Shown: positions 34,741 to 43,501, counted from the stretch's first letter. The stretch is DNA of 64,000 bases from JABFRJ01 sp963847145 (GCA_963847145.1 CAWJYN010000001.1:248001-312000); one strand, 5' to 3'. The notes: a model not told the origin generated them from the sequence alone. Made by a program: numbers and translations.

Positions 34741-34759
34741 GTGGCCGGACTTACCGCGA

Positions 34760-36238
34760 TCATGCGACGTCGATCAAGGCGATGCTGCCGTCCGGCATTT
34801 CTTCAGCTATCTGACCCTTCGGTTCTTCGATCAACGCCCAAGTCAGCCCCAGCCCGAATAGCGCAGACAGAGCTGCAATCAAGAAGAATGTGGCGATATC
34901 GACGCCTGCGTAAATCGTTAGGAACAGCACACCGCCCACGTTGCCAAAGGCCCCAACCATGCCGGCAATCTGGCCCGTCAGCCGGCGTTTGATCATGGGC
35001 AGCATGGCATAGATGGCGCCGTTGCCCGCGTTCACAAACAGCGAGCACACGAATGTCACTATGACTGCGAATGCAATGCCGGTGTGGGGACCCATGAAAC
35101 TCATGGCAAAGTAGCCTGCGGCGGTCCCGGCAAGGCACCACACCAAAACGGGACGCCGCCCATAACGGTCGCTCAGCCAGCCACCTGCTGGCCGTGCAAA
35201 AAACGTCGTCATGCCGAAGCTCGCACCCAGAAATCCTGCCACCGCCAGCGACACGCCAAAGGTATCTTTGAAGAACAACGGCAAGATGGACACGACGGCG
35301 AGTTCCGAACCGAACGTGATCATGTAGGCGATGTCGAGGACCGCGACCTGCGTGAAGCGGTAGCGATGGATCGCAGCGACGGGTGCTGCAAGTATGTCCC
35401 GATTGATGCGCCAGCTGTCCGCCAGCTGGATGCCATAGAGAACCGCGAGTGCCGCATAGATGGCCCACTCGCTGGCCCGTGGAATGAGGTTCAAGCCGCC
35501 CGGCCCGAGTTTCCAGGCGAGCAGTGCCAATGCCAAAACGAGCGGCAGCTGCATCGCGCAGTAAAGCGCGAAGTCGGCACGGCTTGTGACCTCCATCGAG
35601 CCCGCCTTCTTCGGGCTGAAGTATGTTGCGCCTTTCGGCGTGTCCGTCACAAACGCAAAATAGACGAAGGCGTACGCAATCGCGATGAGGCCCGTCAGTC
35701 CGACCGCCCAGCGCCATCCGTCGGCACCACCGAAGGCAAACGCTAAAGTCGGCAAGGTGACCGCCGCCGCCGCCGAACCGAAATTGCCGAGACCGGCGTA
35801 CAGGCCCTGCGCATAGCCGGTTTCCTTGGCCGGGAACCACTCGGCAATAATGCGAATGCCAACGACGAACCCGGCACCGACAAATCCCAGTGCGAGCCGC
35901 GACGCCGCCAGCACCTCATAAGATTTGGCCATCGCGAAGACGAGGCAGATAACACCGGAAATCGCCAACAGCGATGCATACATGAGGCGTGGGCCCAGCC
36001 GGTCAACAAGCATGCCGACGATGATGCGCGCGGGGATCGTCAGCGCGACATTCATAATGAGCAACGCGGAGACTTGTTCTTTGGAGAGCCCAAAGGTGTC
36101 ACGAATGGATGCCAAGAGCGGCGCGTGATTGAACCAGACGACGAAGGTGATAAAGAACGCCAGCCAGCTGAGATGAAGAACGCGAATCTTGGGTTCACGG
36201 CTGAATAGTCTTAGGCTTCCGACGTTGGTAGCGGACAT
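34760..36238 (-). CDS. NarK/NasA-type nitrate/nitrite transporter (MFS)
   Basis: A 492-residue protein with 12 predicted helices. The nitrate signature regions are AGLGNFGSAAAAVTLP in the fifth helix and NAGNGAIYAMLP...GAFGNVGGVLF in the eleventh, and the two substrate arginines are in IPARIIVGMLVDRLGPR and FFARPAGGWLSDRYG. Predicted to import nitrate and/or exchange it with nitrite. It is upstream of the phosphatase-kinase gene in one operon. A perfect FNR/FixK box lies 90 bases upstream. No nitrate or nitrite reductase genes are in the window, so assimilatory and respiratory roles cannot be separated. Confidence 0.92.
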   Translation of the reverse strand: MSATNVGSLRLFSREPKIRVLHLSWLAFFITFVVWFNHAPLLASIRDTFGLSKEQVSALLIMNVALTIPARIIVGMLVDRLGPRLMYASLLAISGVICLVFAMAKSYEVLAASRLALGFVGAGFVVGIRIIAEWFPAKETGYAQGLYAGLGNFGSAAAAVTLPTLAFAFGGADGWRWAVGLTGLIAIAYAFVYFAFVTDTPKGATYFSPKKAGSMEVTSRADFALYCAMQLPLVLALALLAWKLGPGGLNLIPRASEWAIYAALAVLYGIQLADSWRINRDILAAPVAAIHRYRFTQVAVLDIAYMITFGSELAVVSILPLFFKDTFGVSLAVAGFLGASFGMTTFFARPAGGWLSDRYGRRPVLVWCLAGTAAGYFAMSFMGPHTGIAFAVIVTFVCSLFVNAGNGAIYAMLPMIKRRLTGQIAGMVGAFGNVGGVLFLTIYAGVDIATFFLIAALSALFGLGLTWALIEEPKGQIAEEMPDGSIALIDVA

Positions 36239-36327
36239 AGCGAGCCCCTCATAATGCAGCGTTCGAGAGTTTTACTTGGCAAGGCCCGTGCCACTCTCGC
36301 AGCAACCCATGACGCCCATGCAGCCAC

Positions 36328-36341
36328 TTGATATTTATCAA
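36328..36341. promoter_or_regulatory. Perfect FNR/FixK-type box TTGAT-ATTT-ATCAA
   Basis: The 14-base palindrome matches the FNR/FixK/Anr consensus TTGAT-N4-ATCAA without mismatch. It lies 90 bases before the narK-like ATG (minus strand) and 184 bases before the WD40-cytochrome c ATG (plus strand). A box centred near -41.5 would fit a start of transcription about 55 bases before the narK-like ATG. It is in the only long gap (286 bases) between these divergent units, so it may control either or both. T8 and T6 runs lie further along at about 36386-36412. Confidence 0.8.
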
Positions 36342-36524
36342 ACTTCAATGGTGGTTCGCGCACACAATCGAAACCCGAACGGCCTTTTTTTTGGTCGGCG
36401 GTCGGTTTTTTGCTCAACAAAGATGCAGGGTGCGGCGCATTGGCTGGCTTGCCACGGCGCCAGCGATTTACGATTGTACTGCGGTCTGGCTATCCCGCGC
36501 ACTAACACCAGCTGAGACTATCAC

Positions 36525-37817
36525 ATGAGTTTTTTGAGGCGGGCGTGGTTGGTCCTGGTAGCGGCAGTGCTGCCCATGCCGGTGATCGCGCAGACCGCCG
36601 ATGGAGCTTTGCGGGCGCACGGCGGTCCCGTACGCGCACTGGCCCAGCTTGCCGACGGTCGCTTGGCCTCCGCCAGCTTCGACAGCGCCATCATACTGTG
36701 GGATCTGAACCGTGGCCGGGCGGAGCGTGTGCTGCGGCAGCACGACACTGCAGTCAACGTCCTAGCGGTCCGGCCAGACGGTTGTCTGGTCTCTGGCGGC
36801 GATGACGGCCAGATCAAAATCTGGTGTGAAAAGTCTACTGCAAAGTTGCCGGCGCTGAGCGGACATCAGGCTGCCGTATCCGCACTCTCACTGGCACCCG
36901 ATGGGCGGATACTTGCTAGCGGCAGTTGGGATCGAACCGTTCGCCTGTGGGACGCTGACGGCGCGAGCCGCGTTATCACAGAACATGCGGCACCGGTGAC
37001 GGGCGTTGTGTTCGTCAACACTGGTGCGGCGATCCTCAGTTCCAGTCACGATGGAACTGTGCGGTTGACGCCTGTCCGTGGTGTTGATGCCCCGCGGGTC
37101 CTGAAGTTGGAGGGTGCTGTCAACGCACTCGTCCGGACGCCAAACGACGGCGCTTTGGTTGTTGGCGCTGACGGCGCGCTGCGAGAGGTCGATGCACAAC
37201 TCTCAACGGTGCGCATCATTGCAAAGCTGGACGGCCCGCTGACCGCCGTTGCGATTTCGCCCGATGGAAAGTCTGCCGCCGTTGGCGGCCTTCGCACGTC
37301 GCTGACGTTTGTTGACATCGCTAGCGGCGCGATCAAGCCAACGCCGCCAGGACCAGGCTTGCCACTCTGGGCCGTGATCTTTTCTCCTGATGGCCGGGAA
37401 CTATACACGGGCAGCGGGGATCGTGCGGTCCGCCGCTTCGATGCGCTGACCGGACGCGCCAACACGCCGTCTATCGCAACCGCTCCCAATGCCGAGTTGC
37501 CCGATACGAAAGACCGCGGCGCTATCGTGTTTCGAGCCTGCAGCGCATGCCACGGCGTGACGCGCAACGACACAAATCTCGCGGGCCCGACCCTGCATCA
37601 GATCATGGGGCGCCGCATTGCCAGCCTTGACGGGTATGAGTTTTCCAAAGCGTTGACTGCGATGGGCGTTGTCTGGACGCCGGAGACGATTTCAAAACTT
37701 TTCGAAGTCGGCCCCACAAAGTACACCCCCGGCACTAAGATGCCGGAACAGCGCATCCCCGATCCGGATGAGCGCAAGGCCCTCGTGGATTGGCTGACAC
37801 GTGCCACCACACCGTGA
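36525..37817 (+). CDS. Periplasmic WD40-repeat protein fused to a c-type cytochrome
   Basis: A 430-residue exported protein. A signal peptide (residues 1-22, VLVAAVLPMPVIAQ) is followed by a WD40 propeller of about seven blades (repeats such as GGPVRALAQLADGRLASASF, SAVSALSLAPDGRILASGSW written in part, and ending RTVRLWD or QIKIWCE). A C-terminal class I cytochrome c domain starts near residue 325 with haem motif CSACHG and the Met ligand in PGTKMPEQRIPDP. The propeller may dock a partner while the haem passes electrons. It lies between an FNR box and the formate dehydrogenase block, so a role in anaerobic periplasmic electron transfer is likely. The partner is not known. Confidence 0.88.
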   Translation: MSFLRRAWLVLVAAVLPMPVIAQTADGALRAHGGPVRALAQLADGRLASASFDSAIILWDLNRGRAERVLRQHDTAVNVLAVRPDGCLVSGGDDGQIKIWCEKSTAKLPALSGHQAAVSALSLAPDGRILASGSWDRTVRLWDADGASRVITEHAAPVTGVVFVNTGAAILSSSHDGTVRLTPVRGVDAPRVLKLEGAVNALVRTPNDGALVVGADGALREVDAQLSTVRIIAKLDGPLTAVAISPDGKSAAVGGLRTSLTFVDIASGAIKPTPPGPGLPLWAVIFSPDGRELYTGSGDRAVRRFDALTGRANTPSIATAPNAELPDTKDRGAIVFRACSACHGVTRNDTNLAGPTLHQIMGRRIASLDGYEFSKALTAMGVVWTPETISKLFEVGPTKYTPGTKMPEQRIPDPDERKALVDWLTRATTP

Positions 37818-37823
37818 GCGCGG

Positions 37824-39905
37824 CTACGCTTCACCTTTGTCGATCTTAGCCTTCATGACAGCTTCCCGGTCGGCAACATCGCGGTCACGCAGATAGTCGT
37901 CCGTAGTCTTTGCATGCGGCCGTTGCGCGGCGGCATAGGGATCAAAACCAGAATTGGTCATGGCTTCGATGCGGCACGTGTCGCACTTCTGGATGAGGTC
38001 GAGGCGTGACGTGTTCTCGCCCGCATACATCCAGTGTTTGTCTTTGAGCTTCGCAGTGATGCGGTCGATGGTCGATTTCACGCCGAAGGCTTTGCCGCAG
38101 GTGATGCAGTGAAACGGTGCTTCCTCTTTCATCGTGACGCGCCCGGCCTCGAACGCGGCAAAGTCGATACGCGGCACGAGCGTGATGACCTGTTCCGGAC
38201 ACGTTGACGCGCAGAGCCCGCACTGCACGCACAGGCTTTCGTCAAATGACAGCAAGGGGCGGTCGACAGCGTCGCTCAAAGCACTCGTCGGGCACGCAGA
38301 GACGCACGAGAGGCAGAGTGTGCATCCCGCGGCGGCAATCGCCAGCCCGCCAAAAGGTGCGCCTTTGGGCAGCGCGATGCGGTCGGCCGGTGCGGGTGCG
38401 ACGCGATGGACCTCGCGCAACGCCAGCTTAAGAAGATCCCGCTTCCCGCCGAAGGGCGCAAAGGCCGCCCGCGTGCGCTTCTGTTCCGGGGCGGACGCAT
38501 CACGAAGACCGACGATCATGGCGTCCGGATCGTCTGTCTGAATAGGTGCTGCGCACGTGTTGCCAAACCCAAGCCCGCTGAGGATGGCATTCGCGGTCTC
38601 GATGGTGTGCACAAGGCCAGCGATATCGTGGCGCGGTTTGGCGCGGGTGAGAAAGTGCACCGTGTTGAATCCGTATGCGATGGCAGCCAACACTGTTTCG
38701 AGGCCGACTTGTGTGACCTCGTTGACCTCCCAAGGGATCGCATGGGCCGGCAACCCCTCGCCGAACCGTGCTGCCGCATCGATCAAGGCGGTGCCGTGCG
38801 AGCGGTCGTGCAGCAGCAGCGCGCCTGTGGTCCCGCCTGCGGCATGGAAGGCTTGCGCACCAGCGCGAACCTGCTGCACGAGCACATCGACAGCTGGCAG
38901 CGCAAAGGCCGCGGCGCCCGTGGGACACGCGGCGGCACACTGGCCGCAGCCCTCGCAGATGTGCGGATTGATGGCGACGGTGTCGCCCGCGGTTGAAATC
39001 GCGCCGGCCGGGCACACATCGAGGCAGCGCGTACACCCGATCTTGCGTGAGCGGCTATGCGCGCACAGGCTGGCGTCGAACGCGATGAAGCGTGGCTTAT
39101 CAAATGTGCCCGTAAAATCGGCGGCCTTCAGGATCAGCTTTTGGACGGCCAGTGCGTCGGATGGATCGGCACGCAAATAGCCCGCGCGTAAGTCAGGGGC
39201 TGTCACAAGCGGTTTGCCGCCCGACAGATCGATCAAGAGATCGGCTTTGGAGACGGCTCCGTCGCGAGCGGGACCAAACTGGAAGGCACGCCGCGAGGAC
39301 GGCGCCGGCGCGGCATAGCCATCAATTTTGATTTCGAAGGCCCCGAGGTGACCTTTGACAGAGGCAATGCGCCCGCGGCGAACCGGGAACTCGGCTGTTT
39401 GCGGTGGAACGGCTTCACCAGCGTCAGCGAGCAGGACAGTGATGTCCAGCCGGTCCTTCAGCGCCGCAGCGATGTCGATGGCCGCTTGCCCCGAGCCGTA
39501 AATCAGGGCAACGCCGTCGCTCTGGAAGGTGACTGCGGACGGTGCCGAAACCGGCACCGCGGCCATGGCTAACAGGGCTGCCATTTTCGGAGCTGCCCGC
39601 ACTGCGTCGGTCGACCAGCCGGCCGTTTCCCGAATGTTTGCGAATGTCAGCGCGGCCGGGAGTTGCTCGTCTTCGGCGACCGCCTCAAAAACCGCCCGTT
39701 GTGCGATGCAGCCAATGGTCACGCTGCCGGTTGCTGCCGCTGTGCGAAAAAGTCTCATGTCGGGGCCGCACAGGTGATTGGCAGCCACGAGTTGGGCACC
39801 CTTGCTGGCCTTGGCCAGGGCAGCGATGTCCAATGGCATCGACTTTTCGCAAGTACAGACGAGGATCGTGCGGCTGGGCTTGGCAGTGCTAGGAGGCGAG
39901 GTCAT
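37824..39905 (-). CDS. Four-cluster ferredoxin-like protein linked to formate dehydrogenase
   Basis: A 693-residue soluble protein without signal peptide. It begins with a Cys motif (VCTCEKSMP) and has an oxidoreductase-like first half (LIYGSGQAAIDIAAAL, a Rossmann-like strand). Then come four [4Fe-4S] ferredoxin motifs: CTRCLDVCPAGAIS, CEGCGQCAAACPTGA, CTLCLSCVSACPTSA and CVQCGLCASTCPEQV. Near the C-terminus are CxxC pairs (FHCITCGK, QKCDTCRIE). This 4Fe-4S binding protein is regularly next to DUF3305/DUF3306 FDH operons. It may carry electrons or supply a reducing step in assembly. It is divergent from the lipoate-ligase-like gene with only 38 bases between start codons. The start MTSPPSTAKPSR is preferred over one 99 bases upstream. 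Confidence 0.85.
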   Translation of the reverse strand: MTSPPSTAKPSRTILVCTCEKSMPLDIAALAKASKGAQLVAANHLCGPDMRLFRTAAATGSVTIGCIAQRAVFEAVAEDEQLPAALTFANIRETAGWSTDAVRAAPKMAALLAMAAVPVSAPSAVTFQSDGVALIYGSGQAAIDIAAALKDRLDITVLLADAGEAVPPQTAEFPVRRGRIASVKGHLGAFEIKIDGYAAPAPSSRRAFQFGPARDGAVSKADLLIDLSGGKPLVTAPDLRAGYLRADPSDALAVQKLILKAADFTGTFDKPRFIAFDASLCAHSRSRKIGCTRCLDVCPAGAISTAGDTVAINPHICEGCGQCAAACPTGAAAFALPAVDVLVQQVRAGAQAFHAAGGTTGALLLHDRSHGTALIDAAARFGEGLPAHAIPWEVNEVTQVGLETVLAAIAYGFNTVHFLTRAKPRHDIAGLVHTIETANAILSGLGFGNTCAAPIQTDDPDAMIVGLRDASAPEQKRTRAAFAPFGGKRDLLKLALREVHRVAPAPADRIALPKGAPFGGLAIAAAGCTLCLSCVSACPTSALSDAVDRPLLSFDESLCVQCGLCASTCPEQVITLVPRIDFAAFEAGRVTMKEEAPFHCITCGKAFGVKSTIDRITAKLKDKHWMYAGENTSRLDLIQKCDTCRIEAMTNSGFDPYAAAQRPHAKTTDDYLRDRDVADREAVMKAKIDKGEA

Positions 39906-39943
39906 GGTGGGCAGAGTTCCAGAAGAGATAGCGAGTGCGTTGT

Positions 39944-40684
39944 ATGGCTCTAGCCACCGATAGAGAAAAGCTCGACCTCCCGCCAGGGTATCGTGAGATC
40001 CCACTGAGGGAGTACCGCGATGCGCTCAGCCATGCGCAGAATATCGCTGCTGAAGAGGGGGCCGGCACGCTCGTCTGGGTGCGCAGGTTTGATACGATCG
40101 AGGCGGCGGTTGTGCTCGAGCCCGAACAGCCGTTGGCCGAAGCCAGATGTGCGCTTTACGCAGGCATGAATGCCGCAGCCGATGCGCTCGGCCAATACTG
40201 CCCGCCAGAAAAGCCCATCGAATTTGCCTGGCCCGACACCATCCTGCTGGATGGTGGGATCATCGGCGGCTGCCACCTGGCCTGGACGCCGGGGACGCAG
40301 GACGCCGAAGTGCCCGATTGGCTGGTTCTCGGAGTTCAAATCCGCAGCACCGTCCAAATGTCAGTGTTGCGGACGTTCGACAAGGGCACGAGCCTCGAGG
40401 CAGAGGGTTTCGAGATTTTGGACGGCAAACTCATTCTCGAGAGTTTCTCGCGGCATTTGATGGCGGCTTTTGACAGTTGGCATGCGAAGGGCTTCAAAAC
40501 CGTCGCCGAGCGGTATCTTGGCCGGTTGCAAGCAGTAAAAGGCGCGCGCCGCGGCATTGATGTCAACGGGGACCTTCTGGAACGGCGGCTGGCCACTGCC
40601 AACCAGCAGCAGCGCTCACCCTTGACGGCAGCGCTCGTGGTGCCCCAATGGCTGGACCCTGAAACGGGCCAACCGTGGGTTTAG
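39944..40684 (+). CDS. Biotin/lipoate ligase-fold protein of the FDH operon (DUF4444-like)
   Basis: A 246-residue protein resembling the biotin/lipoate A/B ligase superfamily annotated in FDH clusters. It has AGTLVWVRRFDTIEAAVVLEPEQPL in the position of the substrate loop (quoted in part from about residue 40), PIEFAWPDTILLDGG, GGCHLAW, and WLVLGVQIRST at the core strands. It lacks an obvious canonical ligase lysine motif, so enzymatic ligation is doubtful; a scaffold or transfer role in FDH maturation is an inference from its fixed neighbours. First gene of a tightly packed operon with the next four. ATG 39944 is taken; a GTG nine bases upstream is possible. Confidence 0.75.
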   Translation: MALATDREKLDLPPGYREIPLREYRDALSHAQNIAAEEGAGTLVWVRRFDTIEAAVVLEPEQPLAEARCALYAGMNAAADALGQYCPPEKPIEFAWPDTILLDGGIIGGCHLAWTPGTQDAEVPDWLVLGVQIRSTVQMSVLRTFDKGTSLEAEGFEILDGKLILESFSRHLMAAFDSWHAKGFKTVAERYLGRLQAVKGARRGIDVNGDLLERRLATANQQQRSPLTAALVVPQWLDPETGQPWV

Positions 40685-40696
40685 GACTGCGACGTA

Positions 40697-41272
40697 ATGC
40701 ACAAACTCCTGCGCGCCATCCGCCTCGACGCTTCAGACACCTACGTGTTCGAGCGCGCGGCCGCGGCTGGCGAGTGGGTGGTGTCCGGATCGTTCCTGTA
40801 TTGGGACCGGGACCTGAGCAAACTGGACGGGCGCGCAAAGCAGGCCTTCCGGGCGGGGTTTCTGGGGCTCACTTCGTTCGGCTGGAGCACCCTGGCCGTC
40901 GTGGTTGAGGCAACACAGGATGAGCGCGCGGACGCCATCAATCACCTTGCTATATACTTGATGCGAGAGCATGGCGCGCCAACGTTAACGGCTGCGCGGC
41001 TGGCCGCAGAAGACGAGATCGCGTTCGCCGAAAGTTTGGCCCAGCACCCAGTGCAGACGCTGGTAGCCGTGCATCGGGCGGTGACGGCCGATGGTGAGAT
41101 TTCTGAGCAATTCCGCACTTTCCACGCCGCTGATGCCAAGCAAGCGACCGCCATGCCGTGCAGTGCGGGCGCCTTCGCTGTCGTTGAGGACGAACACGGC
41201 GACGGCGGCAATGACTTCGATCTGGCCGGCGCAGTCATTGCCGGACAAGCAATTCAGGCCAGCAAGCCATGA
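40697..41272 (+). CDS. DUF6505-like protein of the FDH accessory operon
   Basis: A 191-residue soluble protein with no signal peptide. Visible blocks are IRLDASDTYVFERAAAAGEW, SFLYWDRDLSKLDGRAKQAF and GLTSFGWSTL; a low-complexity acidic stretch (EDEHGDGGNDF) lies near the C-terminus. I recognise it as DUF6505 from these blocks and from its place between the ligase-fold gene (12-base gap) and DUF6352 (four-base stop/start overlap). Its function is unknown; co-conservation with formate dehydrogenase suggests assembly or cofactor delivery. Confidence 0.7.
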   Translation: MHKLLRAIRLDASDTYVFERAAAAGEWVVSGSFLYWDRDLSKLDGRAKQAFRAGFLGLTSFGWSTLAVVVEATQDERADAINHLAIYLMREHGAPTLTAARLAAEDEIAFAESLAQHPVQTLVAVHRAVTADGEISEQFRTFHAADAKQATAMPCSAGAFAVVEDEHGDGGNDFDLAGAVIAGQAIQASKP

Positions 41273-42291
41273 CGCCTCTCGATACGGCTCACGATTTCTG
41301 GCTGGCCAGTGGCCACCATCTGTTGGATCACAATTCATCCGGCCACCTCATCGTGACCGATGAGTTTCTGAAGGTCTATCTGGCGCGGCCGGAAGTCATT
41401 CCGCCACCCGACGCCTGCATCGTCGAGCGTGCGCTCTACCAGCAGCTGGTTCGCGATCCGCGCGCCGCGGTCTCAACCGCTGATATTCGCGACATCGCGG
41501 ACCGGGACGCGCGCGAGAACTGGCGGCACCTGATCGCCTTTCGCGATGCCTTGCTCGCCGCGCCGACCCTGGAGGCGGCTTATCTCAAACTGGTGCGCGC
41601 GCCAAAGGTCACGACGCCACCGCTGTTCTTGAACCAGCTTGTGCAGGTCATCGCCCGTAACATGCTTGATGGCGAGCGCGATCCCTTTGTACTCAGAGCG
41701 GCCGAGCTCCTATTTCGCCCGCAACGGCTGACGATCAAAGACGGCGTCATGCTGCTGGCGGACGAGGAACTTGTTGATGGCGCCGATGTCACCGACCCGA
41801 CGTCGCCGTTGGTCGCCATTTTCGGCGACGCACGCGCCCGCAATCTCGACGTCATGACGGCCGACAATGCGGATAGCTACTTCGGGCATAGCGATGCTTT
41901 TCATCTGGTGATGGACTTCCGGCATGGCCAGCCGGCACGCGATGCGTTCGCGCGGGTGGTGGCGACGTGGGTGCATCACATGCTGGGCCTGAAAGTCAGC
42001 GTCGCGCCGGTTAAAGAGCTTGAGAAAGCGGACTGGGTCTGGTTTGCCGGGCTCGACCAGGAGGGCACGCGGATTGGCAACGCGCTCTGGACGGGAGAAG
42101 AGCCACCAGACGCTGGCCGTGATCGCATCGTCGCGCTCTTCGTTCTGACATTCGACGATGGGTCTGATATGCTTCCGAAAGTGGCGGGTAAGCCAGTCTA
42201 TCTAATCCTCGGCATGACGCCTAATCGGATCGTCCGGCTGAAACCACAAAACCTCGTCACCGGTCTGCCCGTGCGGGAACAGAGCGCATGA
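41269..42291 (+). CDS. DUF6352-like protein of the FDH accessory operon
   Basis: A 340-residue soluble protein. It begins DTAHDFWLASGHHLLDHN, and contains TDEFLKVYLARPEVIPP, PPLFLNQLVQVIARNMLDG, RAAELLFRPQRLTI and DAFHLVMDFRHGQPARDAFA. Histidines and acidic residues cluster in the last block, but no known metal motif is certain. Coupled by ATGA overlaps to both DUF6505 before and DUF3305 after, so the four proteins are probably made in fixed ratio. Function is unknown; neighbours point to formate dehydrogenase maturation. Confidence 0.72.
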   Translation: MTPLDTAHDFWLASGHHLLDHNSSGHLIVTDEFLKVYLARPEVIPPPDACIVERALYQQLVRDPRAAVSTADIRDIADRDARENWRHLIAFRDALLAAPTLEAAYLKLVRAPKVTTPPLFLNQLVQVIARNMLDGERDPFVLRAAELLFRPQRLTIKDGVMLLADEELVDGADVTDPTSPLVAIFGDARARNLDVMTADNADSYFGHSDAFHLVMDFRHGQPARDAFARVVATWVHHMLGLKVSVAPVKELEKADWVWFAGLDQEGTRIGNALWTGEEPPDAGRDRIVALFVLTFDDGSDMLPKVAGKPVYLILGMTPNRIVRLKPQNLVTGLPVREQSA

Positions 42292-42812
42292 TCGAAGAGC
42301 AAATGACCGTCGGTCTGGTGCTGGAGCGCCGCGAGCTTGGCGGGGCGTGGGGCGGCATGGCCTGGCGGCCTGTTGCCATATTCCCGCACGCGCCCGATGT
42401 TGCGCCCTGGACGGCTTTGGGTGGCACCAAGGAAGCCGCGCGCTTTTACGCCGGTGCCTTTCCCGTCAGCCTCTATTCGACCGATACAACGAACTATCGC
42501 GACAACCTGAGCAGCGGCATCCCGAAGCTGTGGGTTGTCCTGCGTCCCGAAAGCTCAGAAAGTTTTGGGCCTCCCGTCTATGTGCTGATGATCACTGCCG
42601 ATCCAGCAGAAGGCGAAGGCAATACCGAAGCTGGTAACAACATCGTCGAGACGATCGAGATGCCGCCGGAGATCGCTGGTGTGATCGCTGCCTTTATCGA
42701 GGCGCACCACGTCGAGCGACCGATCATCAAGCGCCGCCGTGATGGCCAGGCACCCGATGTCCGTTGGCGCGACGGCGGGTCTGGCGAACCGCGCCGGGGT
42801 TCCAAGACATGA
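42288..42812 (+). CDS. DUF3305 protein of the FDH operon
   Basis: A 174-residue protein matching DUF3305: it starts MTVGLVLERRELGGAWGGMA, followed by WRPVAIFPHAPD, FPVSLYSTDTTNYRDNLSS and GIPKLWVVLRPE. The C-terminal tail is basic and disordered-looking (IIKRRRDGQAPDVRWRDG). DUF3305 and DUF3306 genes occur side by side in formate dehydrogenase operons of many proteobacteria, where they are presumed assembly factors. Overlaps DUF6352 and DUF3306 genes by four bases each. Confidence 0.85.
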   Translation: MIEEQMTVGLVLERRELGGAWGGMAWRPVAIFPHAPDVAPWTALGGTKEAARFYAGAFPVSLYSTDTTNYRDNLSSGIPKLWVVLRPESSESFGPPVYVLMITADPAEGEGNTEAGNNIVETIEMPPEIAGVIAAFIEAHHVERPIIKRRRDGQAPDVRWRDGGSGEPRRGSKT

Positions 42813-43501
42813 GCAACGACAGCAACGATGACACGTTCCTCAATCGCTGGTCACGCCAAAAGCGGGACGAGAAGCGCGGCGACAAATCCAAGGCGGCGCC
42901 TGAGCCAAAGTCTGCCGACGTAGACCCAGACGTTGATGTGTCTAAGCTTCCGAAGGTCGAAGAACTGACCGCTGAGAGTGATATCACGGCGTTCCTCCAG
43001 AAAGGGGTGCCGGAAGCGCTCAAGAAGCTGGCGCTGAGGCGCATGTGGTCACTCGACCCAGCCATTCGCGATTTTGTTGAAGTGGCTGAGAACCAGTGGG
43101 ACTTCAATGCGCCCGGCGGCATTCACGGCTTGTATCAAGACCTCGCTGAGGGAACCGACATAAGCGTCTGGATGGCACAAGCGACGCAGAGCGTGGCTCG
43201 TGTAGATGCAAAGCCCGGGTCGGACGCTTCCGCAGAAGTGGCAAGCGACGCGGAGATGGCCAACTCTGGCCCCAGTATCGACGAACCTATTGCAGCGCAG
43301 CATACCCCCCTTTCGGATGATCACGGTGCAGACGAGCCTCATCCGCCGGGCCCGGTCGCGGCCCGCGCGTCGATTGCCGAACGCGGTCACGCGCATCAAC
43401 ACACTGATGGCCCGCTGGAAACCAAGAACGAAGACGCAGCTCCTCTGATGTCCGCGCAGGTCCCTTCCCGCCGCCGCCACGGCGGTGCGTTGCCCGCATA
43501 G
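42809..43501 (+). CDS. DUF3306 protein of the FDH operon
   Basis: A 230-residue protein matching DUF3306. The N-terminus FLNRWSRQKRDEKRG is diagnostic, followed by an acidic linker and the core FLQKGVPEALKKLALRRMW and FVEVAENQWDFNAPGGIHG. The last 90 residues are low-complexity, rich in Ala, Asp, His and Pro, and look disordered. The start 42809 forms an ATGA overlap with DUF3305; the longer open frame is not needed. It is the last gene of the first sub-operon; a 189-base gap with a candidate operator follows before the HTH-TorD gene. Confidence 0.82.
   Translation: MSNDSNDDTFLNRWSRQKRDEKRGDKSKAAPEPKSADVDPDVDVSKLPKVEELTAESDITAFLQKGVPEALKKLALRRMWSLDPAIRDFVEVAENQWDFNAPGGIHGLYQDLAEGTDISVWMAQATQSVARVDAKPGSDASAEVASDAEMANSGPSIDEPIAAQHTPLSDDHGADEPHPPGPVAARASIAERGHAHQHTDGPLETKNEDAAPLMSAQVPSRRRHGGALPA

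Noticed and set aside
36386..36412. T8 and T6 runs as an intrinsic terminator
   Set aside because: No convincing stem directly precedes either run, and they lie in the upstream region of the cytochrome gene.
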